A stretch of DNA of 64,000 nucleotides from an uncultured Lachnospiraceae bacterium (GCA_947625465.1 CANQOK010000002.1:107575-171574); one strand, 5' to 3'; shown: positions 1-9,173, counted from the first letter of the stretch. Notes: generated by a model from the sequence alone, not told the origin. A program made the numbers and translations.

Positions 1-65
1 TATGCGCCGCCGGTCACCAGCGCGACCTTTCCCTCCAGGGAAAACAACTGTCTGATTTCATCCAT
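1..65 (-). CDS. SDR-family dehydrogenase, N-terminal fragment (KduD/gluconate 5-dehydrogenase-like)
   Basis: Only the first 21 codons lie in the window; the gene continues off the left edge. The peptide ends in the start of a Rossmann fold (KVALVTGGA, the beginning of the TGxxxGxG NAD(P)-binding motif of short-chain dehydrogenases). The ATG at 65 follows an AGGAAGG ribosome site. It is directly downstream of a KDPG aldolase and a 2-keto-3-deoxygluconate kinase on the same strand, so a 2-deoxy-D-gluconate 3-dehydrogenase or gluconate 5-dehydrogenase role in hexuronate or ketogluconate breakdown is the best guess. The substrate is inferred from context only. Confidence 0.7.
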   Translation of the reverse strand, partial: MDEIRQLFSLEGKVALVTGGA

Positions 66-82
66 GTTAACAACCTTCCTTT

Positions 83-736
83 CTAGTTCTGCTGCGGGGT
101 TCCCGAACGATTTTGTTCTGTCCGGATTATCTCCCGTATTTTTTCACATTCCGCTTTCGTATCTCCCTGCATCATCCAGCTGCCGCCCACCGCAGCAATC
201 TTCGGGAAAGCCAGATACTCTGCCAGATTTTCCGTATTCACGCCGCCGGTAGGAATAAAGCGCAGTGCCGGAAACGGCGCCGCCAGCGCCTTGATCGCCC
301 GCAGACCGCCATATACGCCGGCCGGAAAAAATTTGACTGTCGTAATCCCCAGCGCCATCGCCCGCATGATCTCAGCAGGCGTCACACAGCCCGGAAGATA
401 AGGCACTTCTTTTTCTCTGCAAAACGCCGCCACTTCTTCGGAAAGTCCGGGTGACACGATAAATACGGCGCCCGCTTCTACAGCTTCCTCCGCCTGCTGT
501 ACACAGGTCACGGAACCGGCGCCAATACAGAATTCCGGAAACTGTGCCGCCGCATATCGGATCGCCTCCGCCGCATATGCGGTTCGATATGTAATCTCTG
601 CCGTCATCAGTCCGCCGTCTGACAGGGCCTGCAGCTGCCTCTTTGCCTCCGCCTCATTTTCAATTACCAGAACCGGGATCACCCGAAACTGTTTCGCGAT
701 CTCATTGATATTCCACTTCATCTGCTTTTTCACCAT
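83..736 (-). CDS. eda: 2-dehydro-3-deoxy-phosphogluconate (KDPG) aldolase
   Basis: Class I aldolase that cleaves 2-keto-3-deoxy-6-phosphogluconate to pyruvate and glyceraldehyde 3-phosphate. The protein is a single TIM barrel of normal length (about 212-217 residues). Recognisable family blocks are EITYRT near the N terminus, IGAGSV, the Schiff-base lysine in TTVKFFPA, PTGGV and the phosphate-binding GGSWM near the C terminus. It sits between the sugar kinase (16-25 bp upstream) and the SDR gene (17 bp downstream), forming a kinase-aldolase-dehydrogenase operon. The start is uncertain: ATG 745, ATG 736, GTG 733 and ATG 721 are all in frame, and the only good ribosome site (GGAAGG) lies between 745 and 736, which fits 736 or 733 best. 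Confidence 0.9.
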   Translation of the reverse strand: MVKKQMKWNINEIAKQFRVIPVLVIENEAEAKRQLQALSDGGLMTAEITYRTAYAAEAIRYAAAQFPEFCIGAGSVTCVQQAEEAVEAGAVFIVSPGLSEEVAAFCREKEVPYLPGCVTPAEIMRAMALGITTVKFFPAGVYGGLRAIKALAAPFPALRFIPTGGVNTENLAEYLAFPKIAAVGGSWMMQGDTKAECEKIREIIRTEQNRSGTPQQN

Positions 737-761
737 ACCTTCCATCTGGCGCGAACCGCCG

Positions 762-1805
762 TCAGCGCTGTACCCTGCCGTCGCCGGCGCCTGCTACCAG
801 TGCTTCTATTTCCTCTGCCGTTACCTGGTTTGCGTCCCCCTCAACTGTATGTTTCAGGCAGCCTGCCGCAGCCGCAAATTCTATCGTATGCTGTCCGTCA
901 AATCCACTTTGCAGCCCATAGATCAATCCCGCCGCAAACGCGTCCCCGCCGCCGACCCGGTCCACAAGATGCATCTCATACTGTCTGGAATAATACGCCC
1001 GGCCATCCTGATATAACATAGCCGACCAGCCGTTATCACTGGCGGAACGGGACTGCCGCATTGTCAGCGCCACATGGGAAAACCCATATCTGGAAACCAG
1101 CCGTTCTGCCGTTTCTTCCGCCGCCACCCGTACCGCTTCGCTCTGCGCCCCTGCAGTTAGAGAAGCCATCTCTTCCGGCGCCGCATCCGGAATCCCCAAA
1201 ACTGCATTCCCCTGCAGCCCGGTCAGACATACATCTACATAAGGAAGCAGCCGTTCTGTCACTTCCTTCGCCTTCTCAAGACTCCATAGTTTCTGCCTGT
1301 AATTCGGGTCAAAGGAGACCGTTATCCCTTTTTCCTTTGCCAGCTTCAGCAGTGATTCCGTCATTCTCTCCGTCTGTGGGCTGAGCGCCGGCGTAATGCC
1401 CGTCACATGCAGCCAGCCGGCTCCTTCCAGAATCGCTTCCCAGTCATATTCTTCCCATTCTGACAGGGCAAACGCGGAATCCTTCCGATCATAGATCACT
1501 TTGTCGGGGCGCTGCGCCGCTCCCCGTTCCAGATAATATAATCCCAAACGTCCATCGCTACGCAGGATATAACGGGTATCCACGCCCTGTCCGCGCAGAT
1601 AGTTCACCGCCGCCTGCCCCAGTTCATGCCCGGGCAGCTTTGTTACAAATACCGCTTCCATGCCGAACTGCGCCAGCGAAACCGCTACATTGGCTTCTCC
1701 GCCGCCAAATACCGCTTCCAGCCGGTCCGCCTGCGTAAACCTGAGATACCGCTCCGGCGTCAGACGCATCATAATCTCCCCAAAGGTTACTGTCTTTTGC
1801 TTCAC
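762..1805 (-). CDS. kdgK: 2-dehydro-3-deoxygluconokinase (PfkB family sugar kinase)
   Basis: Phosphorylates 2-keto-3-deoxygluconate to KDPG, the substrate of the aldolase encoded next. A PfkB/ribokinase fold is evident: the substrate-binding stretch GGGEANVAVSLA near residue 30, and the second PfkB signature RVGGGDAFAAGL in the C-terminal third, whose Asp is the catalytic base. The start is taken as GTG at 1805, because a clear GGAGG lies 7 nt before it; the frame stays open further upstream but would then overlap the promoter. Length (347 residues) is typical. The kinase assignment is firm. KDG specificity rests on the adjacent eda gene. Confidence 0.88.
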   Translation of the reverse strand: MKQKTVTFGEIMMRLTPERYLRFTQADRLEAVFGGGEANVAVSLAQFGMEAVFVTKLPGHELGQAAVNYLRGQGVDTRYILRSDGRLGLYYLERGAAQRPDKVIYDRKDSAFALSEWEEYDWEAILEGAGWLHVTGITPALSPQTERMTESLLKLAKEKGITVSFDPNYRQKLWSLEKAKEVTERLLPYVDVCLTGLQGNAVLGIPDAAPEEMASLTAGAQSEAVRVAAEETAERLVSRYGFSHVALTMRQSRSASDNGWSAMLYQDGRAYYSRQYEMHLVDRVGGGDAFAAGLIYGLQSGFDGQHTIEFAAAAGCLKHTVEGDANQVTAEEIEALVAGAGDGRVQR

Positions 1806-1853
1806 GCCCGTTCCTCCATATCCGATCATTTTCTGTACCTCTATATCAATTTT

Positions 1854-1882
1854 ATTATCACACAAGCCCATGAAAAAAACAA
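1854..1882 (-). promoter_or_regulatory. Sigma-A-type promoter for kdgK-eda operon
   Basis: On the minus strand TTGTTT (1877-1882) and GATAAT (1854-1859) are separated by 17 bp, about 50 bp before the kdgK GTG. It is divergent from the promoter of the LCP gene. Confidence 0.5.
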
Positions 1883-1908
1883 GTATTTGTGTATTTTTCA
1901 AAGCGGAC

Positions 1909-1936
1909 TTGTTTTTTTGAAAGTTTATGATACAAT
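1909..1936 (+). promoter_or_regulatory. Sigma-A-type promoter for LCP-murG
   Basis: TTGTTT (1909-1914), 16-bp spacer, TACAAT (1931-1936), ending 33 bp before the LCP start codon. Confidence 0.5.
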
Positions 1937-1969
1937 AAAGAACACATAAACGAAAGGGATATAATAATT

Positions 1970-3562
1970 ATGGGAGAAACACGAAATCCACAGCGGAGAG
2001 CCGGCGGAAGAAGGGCTGCTGACTCCGTTGTACAGGAAGCTCGCCAGCAGGCGAAGCGGAAAGTAATCAGAAGCCGTAAGATCGGCTATATCATGGCGCT
2101 GCTGCAGCTGCTGGCAACCATTTTTCTCAGCTGGATCCTGCTGACGCTGGATCTGCTGGAGCCGCTTTATACTTATACACTGATCGGAATCCTTGTCTTT
2201 CTGGCAGTTTACGTTTTTATCACACAGCTCGGCAAACGCAAGATCCGGATATTTGGCAAGATCTTATCCGGCGTTCTTATCCTCCTGATCGGAGCCGCTT
2301 CTTATTATCTGTTCCTGACCTACGATATGATGGCGCAGATCACCGGCGGCGATACAAAAACCGATACCATTTCCGTGGTCGTCTTAAAAGATGACCCTGC
2401 GCAGGAATTATCCGACGCCGCGGATTACAATTTCGGAATTTCCCAGGTGATCGACCGTACCAACACCAACAAAGCGCTGGAGGATCTGAAAAAAGACCTG
2501 GACAAGACCGTAGCTACTACGGAGTACGCCGATTTTCATACGCTGGCACAGGCTTTATATGAAGGGAAGACCAAAGTAATCCTGCTCAATGAGGCTTACC
2601 GCAGCACCATTGAGGACGATTACCCCGCCTTTTCCAAAGACACCCGAATTCTGAAATCTTATCAGTATAAAAGCAAACTGAATACTTCCGGAACAACGGT
2701 TGAAGTTACCAAAGAACCGTTTATCATCTATTTGTGCGGCAATGATCAGAACGGCGCCGTCACCGGTACCGGCAGAAGCGACGTGAATATCTGCGCCGTA
2801 GTCAATCCGAAAAACGGGCAGATTTTACTGGTAACCACGCCGCGTGACGCATATATTGAACTGATCGACGCAAACGGGGAAGTCCCGGCAGGCATGATGG
2901 ATAAACTGACGCATGTCAGCAATTTCGGAGTAGACAGTTCCATCCAGTCCCTGGATAGACTGTATGGCATAGACATTGCGCATTATATCCGGGTAAACTT
3001 TACGGGATTTAAGGAAATTGTAGACGCATTGGGCGGGATCGAGATCGACTCTCCGTTTACCTTTACCTCCCACGACGGATATTATTATGAAGCGGGGCCG
3101 CAGCATATGGACGGTACCCGGGCGCTTCATTATGCCCGTGAGCGGAAGGCTTTCCCTACCGGCGACTTACAGCGAAATAAGAACCAGGCGCAGGTGTTAA
3201 GGGCAATCTTAGACAGGGCTTTGTCTCCGTCTATCCTGACAAATTACGCGGCGTTAATGGACAGTGTGCCCAACGCGTTTTTAACCAGTTTTTCCAGAGA
3301 TGATATTTCCGATCTGGTGAAAATGCAGCTGTCCGGCAATATCAACTGGGAGATCCTGTCCTATAACGTGAGCGGAACAGCCGGCAAAGAATATGTATAT
3401 TCCATTTCTTCTTTCCCGGTGGATATCGTATATTTAAATCAGGCCGATGTACAGAACGCCTCCGCGCTGATGAATAAAATGATGAACGGAGAAAAGATCA
3501 CGCAGGCGGAACTGGATCAGATGAGCAAGGCCGCCAATGAAACGGCCTCCGTTTCCCAGTAA
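1970..3562 (+). CDS. LytR-CpsA-Psr (LCP) family cell-wall glycopolymer ligase
   Basis: LCP proteins transfer lipid-linked anionic polymers or capsule onto peptidoglycan outside the membrane. A basic cytoplasmic N terminus of about 37 residues is followed by three hydrophobic segments (about 38-60, 67-86 and 95-116). An extracellular linker leads to the LCP domain at about 245-410. The domain contains the conserved Arg of TTPRDAYIEL, an aspartate-rich substrate pocket, DALGGIEID, and the YARERKAF...GDLQRNKNQ block that binds the pyrophosphate head group. Three membrane spans rather than one is the less common topology. The start follows AAAGGGA. The gene is 31 bp upstream of murG and probably co-transcribed with it. 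Confidence 0.88.
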   Translation: MGETRNPQRRAGGRRAADSVVQEARQQAKRKVIRSRKIGYIMALLQLLATIFLSWILLTLDLLEPLYTYTLIGILVFLAVYVFITQLGKRKIRIFGKILSGVLILLIGAASYYLFLTYDMMAQITGGDTKTDTISVVVLKDDPAQELSDAADYNFGISQVIDRTNTNKALEDLKKDLDKTVATTEYADFHTLAQALYEGKTKVILLNEAYRSTIEDDYPAFSKDTRILKSYQYKSKLNTSGTTVEVTKEPFIIYLCGNDQNGAVTGTGRSDVNICAVVNPKNGQILLVTTPRDAYIELIDANGEVPAGMMDKLTHVSNFGVDSSIQSLDRLYGIDIAHYIRVNFTGFKEIVDALGGIEIDSPFTFTSHDGYYYEAGPQHMDGTRALHYARERKAFPTGDLQRNKNQAQVLRAILDRALSPSILTNYAALMDSVPNAFLTSFSRDDISDLVKMQLSGNINWEILSYNVSGTAGKEYVYSISSFPVDIVYLNQADVQNASALMNKMMNGEKITQAELDQMSKAANETASVSQ

Positions 3563-3593
3563 ATACCGAGCAAGAGAAAGGATACTCTGTTTT

Positions 3594-4667
3594 ATGAAGA
3601 AAATATTATTGACCGGCGGCGGTACTGCCGGTCACGTTACCCCCAATATCGCCCTGATCCCCAGATTAAAGGAACTGGGGTACGAGATCCGCTATATCGG
3701 CTCGTATGACGGCATTGAAAAACAGCTGATCACCGACATCGGAATCCCCTATGACGGGATTTCCTCCGGTAAGCTGCGCCGTTATCTGTCCGTAAAAAAC
3801 CTGACGGATCCGTTTCGGGTGATCAAGGGCTTCTCCGAATCCAGGAAGCTGATCCGGGCGTATGCGCCGGATGTAGTCTTTTCTAAAGGCGGCTTTGTTT
3901 CCGTACCCGTTGTAATGGCGGCTGCCAAGCTGGATATTCCGGTTATCATTCACGAATCGGATATGACGCCCGGCCTTGCCAATAAACTGGCGATCCCAAA
4001 GGCCACAAAAGTCTGCCACAATTTTCCGGAGACGGCAGAATACATCAAAGGCGGGAAATCCGTTTTAACCGGGACTCCCATCCGAAGCGAACTGTTCACC
4101 GGCAGTAAACTGACCGGTCTGCAGCTGTGCAGCTTCACCGCCAACAAGCCGGTGATCATGGTCGTAGGCGGCAGTCTGGGCTCCGTAGTCGTAAATAACG
4201 CGGTGCGAAGCGCGCTGCCCGATCTGCTGAAGGAGTTTCAGATCGTACACCTGTGCGGCAAGGGCAAGCTGGATGAATCTCTGACAAATGTGGAAGGTTA
4301 TCGCCAGTTTGAATATATCAGCGGAGAAATGAAAGATCTGTTTGCAATGAGCGATCTGGTGATCTCCCGCGCCGGCGCCAACGCGATCTCTGAAATCCTG
4401 GCGCTTAAAAAACCCAGCATTCTGATCCCGCTGTCCGCCAAAGCAAGCCGCGGCGACCAGATCCTGAATGCCCGCTCCTTTGAAAAGCAGGGCTTCAGCT
4501 ATGTAATCGAGGAAGAACAGCTTTCCACTGAAACGCTGGAAGCTGCCGTTACCGAAGTGCTTGCCAATCGGGATCGCTATCTGGAAGCGATCTCCCAATC
4601 GCCGACTACCAATGCGATTGAGATCATAATCGGACTGATCGAGGAGGCCGCAGCGCAGAAGGCTTGA
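3594..4667 (+). CDS. murG: MurG: UDP-GlcNAc lipid I N-acetylglucosaminyltransferase
   Basis: Adds GlcNAc to undecaprenyl-PP-MurNAc-pentapeptide (lipid I to lipid II) on the inner face of the membrane. It is a GT28 enzyme with two Rossmann domains. The N-terminal glycine loop GGGTAGHVTPN is at residues 7-17, HESDMTPGLANKLA is in the acceptor domain, and GGSLGS and SRAGANAISE form the UDP-GlcNAc site in the C-terminal domain. The ATG at 3594 is chosen because the family's MKKILLTGGGTAGH start aligns there and AGAAAGGA precedes it; an in-frame ATG upstream overlaps the LCP gene. Length of 357 residues is normal. A strong terminator follows. Confidence 0.95.
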   Translation: MKKILLTGGGTAGHVTPNIALIPRLKELGYEIRYIGSYDGIEKQLITDIGIPYDGISSGKLRRYLSVKNLTDPFRVIKGFSESRKLIRAYAPDVVFSKGGFVSVPVVMAAAKLDIPVIIHESDMTPGLANKLAIPKATKVCHNFPETAEYIKGGKSVLTGTPIRSELFTGSKLTGLQLCSFTANKPVIMVVGGSLGSVVVNNAVRSALPDLLKEFQIVHLCGKGKLDESLTNVEGYRQFEYISGEMKDLFAMSDLVISRAGANAISEILALKKPSILIPLSAKASRGDQILNARSFEKQGFSYVIEEEQLSTETLEAAVTEVLANRDRYLEAISQSPTTNAIEIIIGLIEEAAAQKA

Positions 4668-4694
4668 CACTGCTTGCAAATTGACATATTTATA

Positions 4695-4736
4695 AAGCGG
4701 TCATATCGGGAGTTTTCCTGATATGACCGCTTTTTT
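4695..4736 (+). terminator. Rho-independent terminator after murG
   Basis: Perfect 13-bp stem (4695-4707 with 4720-4732), 12-nt loop, then a run of T. The arms begin AAGCGGTCATATC. It also lies between convergent murG and the nucleotidase gene. Confidence 0.9.
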
Positions 4737-4765
4737 GCATTTTTGTTTGCTCTCTGTTTTACCTA

Positions 4766-7171
4766 CTATTCTGCTTTTTTCTTTGCTGCCAGAGGAACAA
4801 CTGCGGCCCCGGAAACTGCTAACAGGAGCAGCAGCCATCCCAGATTATTCTGATCACCGGTGGTCGGGCTGCCTGCTCCCGGCGTCTTTCCGCCGGTTGT
4901 CGGTTCTTCGGAAGCCTGCTGGTCAGAAGTCGGTTGTTCCGTTTCTTTCTCCGGATCCTTGGTTTCCGCCGGTTTGGTCGTTTCCTCTCCCGGAGTCTCA
5001 GGTTCCTTTTCCGGAATATTTGCTAAGAGACTCTGCAGCGCTGTCTCGAAATCCTTCATAATCGTATTGATCTCTTCTTCTGTCGTCGCCTCCCGCAGTG
5101 TAAACAGCACTTCGCTTAGCAAGATCGAAACGCTTTCCTGATAAGCCGTCTTCTCCTCTTCGGTCAGACCTTCCATCTTTTCAATCTCGTCCATCGCACT
5201 GTCTGCCGCATCTGCCATTGTCGTTTCGCTAACATTTTTCGTACCCAATAACGTCTCGTCTACCACAAAATACAGATGATAGTATCCATCTGCGGTCGTT
5301 ACCGTGCCGGAACCGGAATAATTATTGACATAAACCGGCACTCTATCCGCGCATTCTTCCAAATATATCGTATGCGGTCCTTTTTGCAGAGTAAGATGCA
5401 CCCCGTCTTCCTCTATGACCGTTTCAATCTCTCCTTCTTCAGAAAGGATATGAACCGTTTTTCCGACTGCAGTAGTCTTGCCTTCCGCATCTTTAACCGG
5501 AATGACTACGGAATATGTCTCCGGAGACTGGTCGTTCGCAATCAGAATCCGGTCTGCTGTAACCGGCACAGATAACGGTTTTGTTCCGTTCTCTGTCTGG
5601 CTCAACAGATATTCCTCCACGATCTGGTCCTCACCGCCCAGCTCACCCAGTTTTTCCCCTTCCGCAATTCCGTCGAAACCAGCAACATAACTATTAGTGG
5701 CAAGCAGCAGCTTCGTCGTTGTGTCGGTTCTCTTTAACTCGGTTCCGTCCGGCAGTGTCACCGCTGTTACCTTGCTGCCTGTTTCACCGGCAGGATCATA
5801 GGCATAGGTAAACCCGCTGACCTGCAAAAAGCTTCCGCTGACTCTTTCCCTCAGCAGCAGTCCGTCTTCTCCCTGACCGGTCGCCGTCAAACCTACCTCC
5901 AGTGCGGTATACAGCTGTGCCGGCGTAACCTGCAAAACGTCTACCATATTTCCGTGGTTAAACGCATTCAGGATATCTCCTCGGGTTACCGTACCCGCGG
6001 GCATCGGCGCGCTGATGCCTCCACCATTTTCTACAGCCACAACCGGCCAATCGAGTTTCTGCTGCTTCGCAAATTCCGCTGCATAAGAAGCAAACGCGTC
6101 TGTTACAAAATCGCCATATGCCGTTTCCACGATCCGGGATTCTGAATAATCCCAATAAATATTTCCTCCCCATACCGGAGATAAATTCTCACAGAGCTTC
6201 TTGCCCAAAACTTCCTCCTGTTCTGCCGTAATCTCCTCGAGAAGTTTTTCAACCTTTTCCTTCGCTGCCTCTCCTTCTTTCGTCAGGCTGACTGCCATCG
6301 CAGCGTCATAATCCAATACTTCACCGGCTGCCGTAACCTGATCTCCGTCAAAGGTAAGCACGATCTTTCCCAGTTTTGTAAACCCTGTTTTGGTCTGAAT
6401 AACCGGGATTCCCGTATCTGCATACGTTTTGTTTTCATCAGAGTGGCTGTGTCCGTCGATCACTGCCGTTACCTCTGCCAGTTCTGCCGGCGTAAGGCCT
6501 GCCAGCAAATCTTCACTGGTAACCTGGACTGCGGCAGCATTATCCCCCATATGACAAACCAGAACAATCGCATCGGTCTGATCCTTGATCGCCTCAATCT
6601 GTGCCTTCGCGGCATCGATCTCACCCTCAAACGTAACGCCTGTCAGCTTCGCCGGATTGGTAGAAGTAGCCGTATCCGCCGTAGTCAGTCCGATAAATCC
6701 GATCCGATGTCCGCCTGCTTTTACAATCGTATACGGATATAACATCGCCTCGCCGTTCTGCTTCACATTAGCGCTCAGGATCGGGAACTCCGCCAGCTCT
6801 GCATTTGCCAAAAGCTGCTCGGCGCCATAGTCAAATTCGTGGTTGCCGGCTGCCATTACATCATAACCGGCCGCATTCATCATCCGGATCACATCCGCGC
6901 CCTGTGTGATCGTCGCAAAGGACGCGCCCTGCGTTGCGTCTCCCGCATCTACCAGCAGCGCGTTTTCCGTGGACGCCGCGATCCCGGCCGCCTGCGCAAG
7001 CCCGATCGCTGTATCACTATTTGCTACTATACCGTGGATATCATTGGTCGTATAGATCGTAACCGTATCCGCCGTACTTCCTGCCGCCGGCTGATCCTCC
7101 GCAAACGCCGGAAGTGTCATGGTGCAGGTTAAAATTACCGTTAAAATAAAACTCCAGATTTTTCTGCTCAT
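4766..7171 (-). CDS. Cell-wall-anchored 5'-nucleotidase / bifunctional metallophosphatase (UshA family)
   Basis: Secreted enzyme that should release phosphate and nucleosides from nucleotides at the cell surface. A signal peptide occupies residues 1-25 (cleavage near AFA-ED). Metallophosphatase motifs follow: NDIHG (43-47), DAGD (75-78), GNHEFD (109-114), a CHMGDN block and DGHSHSD near 235. Next come a 5_nucleotid_C domain with ENGGGIS (about 350-520) and a C-terminal Glu/Thr/Pro-rich spacer. The tail is a sortase-type sorting signal: SPTTGD, a hydrophobic stretch and KKKAE at the extreme C terminus. The start at 7171 is preceded by GGAGG at 5 nt; upstream in-frame ATGs overlap the previous gene. 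Co-transcribed, 25 bp after the YugP-like gene. Confidence 0.88.
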   Translation of the reverse strand: MSRKIWSFILTVILTCTMTLPAFAEDQPAAGSTADTVTIYTTNDIHGIVANSDTAIGLAQAAGIAASTENALLVDAGDATQGASFATITQGADVIRMMNAAGYDVMAAGNHEFDYGAEQLLANAELAEFPILSANVKQNGEAMLYPYTIVKAGGHRIGFIGLTTADTATSTNPAKLTGVTFEGEIDAAKAQIEAIKDQTDAIVLVCHMGDNAAAVQVTSEDLLAGLTPAELAEVTAVIDGHSHSDENKTYADTGIPVIQTKTGFTKLGKIVLTFDGDQVTAAGEVLDYDAAMAVSLTKEGEAAKEKVEKLLEEITAEQEEVLGKKLCENLSPVWGGNIYWDYSESRIVETAYGDFVTDAFASYAAEFAKQQKLDWPVVAVENGGGISAPMPAGTVTRGDILNAFNHGNMVDVLQVTPAQLYTALEVGLTATGQGEDGLLLRERVSGSFLQVSGFTYAYDPAGETGSKVTAVTLPDGTELKRTDTTTKLLLATNSYVAGFDGIAEGEKLGELGGEDQIVEEYLLSQTENGTKPLSVPVTADRILIANDQSPETYSVVIPVKDAEGKTTAVGKTVHILSEEGEIETVIEEDGVHLTLQKGPHTIYLEECADRVPVYVNNYSGSGTVTTADGYYHLYFVVDETLLGTKNVSETTMADAADSAMDEIEKMEGLTEEEKTAYQESVSILLSEVLFTLREATTEEEINTIMKDFETALQSLLANIPEKEPETPGEETTKPAETKDPEKETEQPTSDQQASEEPTTGGKTPGAGSPTTGDQNNLGWLLLLLAVSGAAVVPLAAKKKAE

Positions 7172-7196
7172 ATTTGCCTCCATTCTCATAAGATGT

Positions 7197-7985
7197 CTAG
7201 TCTTTCGAGATACTCGACCCATCCGAAACCGCCGCCACGATCTGCAGAACATAGTAGACCAGTTCCAGTACGGACAAAACGATATCATTTATGTACTGAA
7301 GATTATACAATTTAAATAACTCCTGTATACTCCGGATCTCCTCCTCGGTCGCCATCTGATTCTCCCGCAGGATCTCATAAGCACGTTTTTGCGCCTTCTT
7401 CTCCGTCTTCAGAGTGGAAAGCGATAAAAACAGAGAAAACAGATAGAAGAGGACGCCAAAGGCTGCCAGTGCGATAAAGATCACGCCGTTCGTATGGAAC
7501 AGCAGCACATCCAGCACAGCGCCAACCAGGATCAACGGGATACACATAAATGGTCCGAACGTGATCAGCGGCACCAGCCGCACCCGTTTCTTCATATCCG
7601 GATCTCCCTCTTTGTCAAGCACCGCCAGCGCCGACTTCTGCGCTCCCATAGCCAGCGCCGCAACACTGGTCTTTCCTTTTGTCCTTCTTCTCAGCCTGAC
7701 TTTTTTAAAATAATGGCTGTAGCTGTTTCCAAAGATCAGAGAGCCCACCGTCTTAACCTTGATGTGTTCCAGCCCATTCAGATCCAGGATCTTTCTTGCT
7801 GTTTCCTCGCCTGTCAGTCCGACGCTGTTTTCCGTCTTGTTATATTTCCGGTAGCGGATCGCCAGTACAATGCTGATAACAAGCGCGATCACACCCACAA
7901 TACAGATCAGAACCGCCACAACCAGAATGGCAATTCCCAGTGGGCTGTTAAAATCAATATTCACTCCATCTAAGAAATCTTCCAT
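7197..7985 (-). CDS. YugP-like membrane protein lacking the HExxH protease motif
   Basis: The layout matches the YugP/Zn_peptidase_2 family. It has an N-terminal membrane segment (16-45), a GLTGEETARKILDLNGLE block (56-73) that YugP uses just before its catalytic domain, then two hydrophobic segments (about 139-161 and 166-190), and a late TEKKAQKRAYEIL block matching the family's VEFxASxRA helix. Where YugP has HEVGH, this protein has QKSAL (116-120), so both zinc histidines and the catalytic glutamate are gone. It is therefore predicted to be a pseudoprotease with a binding or regulatory role. The start follows AGGAGGAGG. Length is 262 residues against about 225 for B. subtilis YugP. First gene of the operon with the nucleotidase. 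Confidence 0.72.
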   Translation of the reverse strand: MEDFLDGVNIDFNSPLGIAILVVAVLICIVGVIALVISIVLAIRYRKYNKTENSVGLTGEETARKILDLNGLEHIKVKTVGSLIFGNSYSHYFKKVRLRRRTKGKTSVAALAMGAQKSALAVLDKEGDPDMKKRVRLVPLITFGPFMCIPLILVGAVLDVLLFHTNGVIFIALAAFGVLFYLFSLFLSLSTLKTEKKAQKRAYEILRENQMATEEEIRSIQELFKLYNLQYINDIVLSVLELVYYVLQIVAAVSDGSSISKD

Positions 7986-8185
7986 CTCAAATCCTCCTCC
8001 TTATATTTTTTCTATATTATAATAGCCCAAATCTCCGCCAAATTCAAAGTCTTCCATTGGTTATTTGCGATCAATTTCTGTCGTTTACGTCATAAAGTTG
8101 TCGCAGATGACACTGGATTTTTCAGAATGAATATGATATAGGTAAAATATGTAATAAAATTATGGATTCAGAAAGGAAATTACAA

Positions 8186-9139
8186 ATGGATATTGATTAC
8201 CTGCTTTTTCTCCAGAATCTCCGGGAAGCAACCGGCGGATTTCTGGACGGCGCATTTGAACTGATCACCAAACTGGGGGAAGCCTCGATCGCCACGCTTC
8301 TGGTCGCGCTTATTTACTGGTGCGTCAACAAACGGGAAGGCATTTTCCTGATGCTGACTTTTTATTATAACCGCGTCATTAACGCGTTTATTAAGATCAC
8401 TGCCTGCGTTTACCGCCCCTGGATCCGGGATCCGCGGGTTACGCCTGTAGAGGCGGCGCTGGAAGACGCTACCGGCTATTCCTTTCCCAGCGGTCACTCC
8501 GCCAACGCAACCAGTGTTTTCGGCGGTCTGGCACTCAACCGGAAATACCACAAGGCATTTCGCATCGGCATGATCGCTCTGATCCTGTTGGTTGCGTTTT
8601 CCCGGAATTATCTGGGCGTACATACGCCGCAGGACGTTATTGTCTCCCTTGTGCTTGCCGTTGCGCTGCTGTTTGCGTTCCGCGCGTTATTAAACTGGGT
8701 AGACAGACATCCGGAAAAGGACTGGATCGTGCTGCTTGCGGGAATCGCCATATGCATTCTATTGGTAGTTTATGCTTCTTTAAAATCCTACCCGGTTGAT
8801 TATGACGCTGCGGGAAAAGTCATTGTCGATCCCGCGAAAATGTCGGCAGACGCATTTAAAAACGCCGGCATGGGACTGGGATTTATCATCGGCTGGTTTC
8901 TGGAACGGAGATGGATCCGTTTTGACGTACACGGCGCCTGGTATCTCCGCGTGATCCGTTATGCCGTCTGCATCGGCATCTATGAGCTTCTGAAAAATTT
9001 CGCCACGCCGCTGATCGGCGATGTGATTGCAGGCGGACTCGGCAAAACGCTGGAACAGTTCGTGCTGATCCTGTATATTACTGCCGGCGCGCCCCTGATC
9101 ATCAACCTGATGAACCGGCTGACAAAAAAGACGGTTTAA
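8186..9139 (+). CDS. PAP2-superfamily membrane phosphatase
   Basis: Integral membrane lipid or undecaprenyl-pyrophosphate phosphatase. All three PAP2 signature blocks are present: KITACVYRP (Lys 70 to Arg-Pro 77-78), PSGHS (101-105) and SRNYLGVHTPQD (139-150, with the catalytic His). Hydrophobic segments surround these, and three or more further spans lie in the C-terminal third. ATG 8186 is preferred over an in-frame ATG at 8162 because GAAAGGA lies 8-9 nt upstream. The physiological substrate cannot be told from sequence; recycling of undecaprenyl-PP or phosphatidylglycerol-phosphate dephosphorylation are the usual roles. Transcribed alone. Confidence 0.87.
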   Translation: MDIDYLLFLQNLREATGGFLDGAFELITKLGEASIATLLVALIYWCVNKREGIFLMLTFYYNRVINAFIKITACVYRPWIRDPRVTPVEAALEDATGYSFPSGHSANATSVFGGLALNRKYHKAFRIGMIALILLVAFSRNYLGVHTPQDVIVSLVLAVALLFAFRALLNWVDRHPEKDWIVLLAGIAICILLVVYASLKSYPVDYDAAGKVIVDPAKMSADAFKNAGMGLGFIIGWFLERRWIRFDVHGAWYLRVIRYAVCIGIYELLKNFATPLIGDVIAGGLGKTLEQFVLILYITAGAPLIINLMNRLTKKTV

Positions 9140-9173
9140 AAATTTGATCAATCAATTTGTTTTTCCTGCCCTC

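Noticed and set aside
1879..1913. Inverted AACAAGT...ACTTGTT as an operator between kdgK and the LCP gene
   Set aside because: The two arms are the -35 hexamers (TTGTTT) of the divergent promoters, so the symmetry is explained without a regulator.
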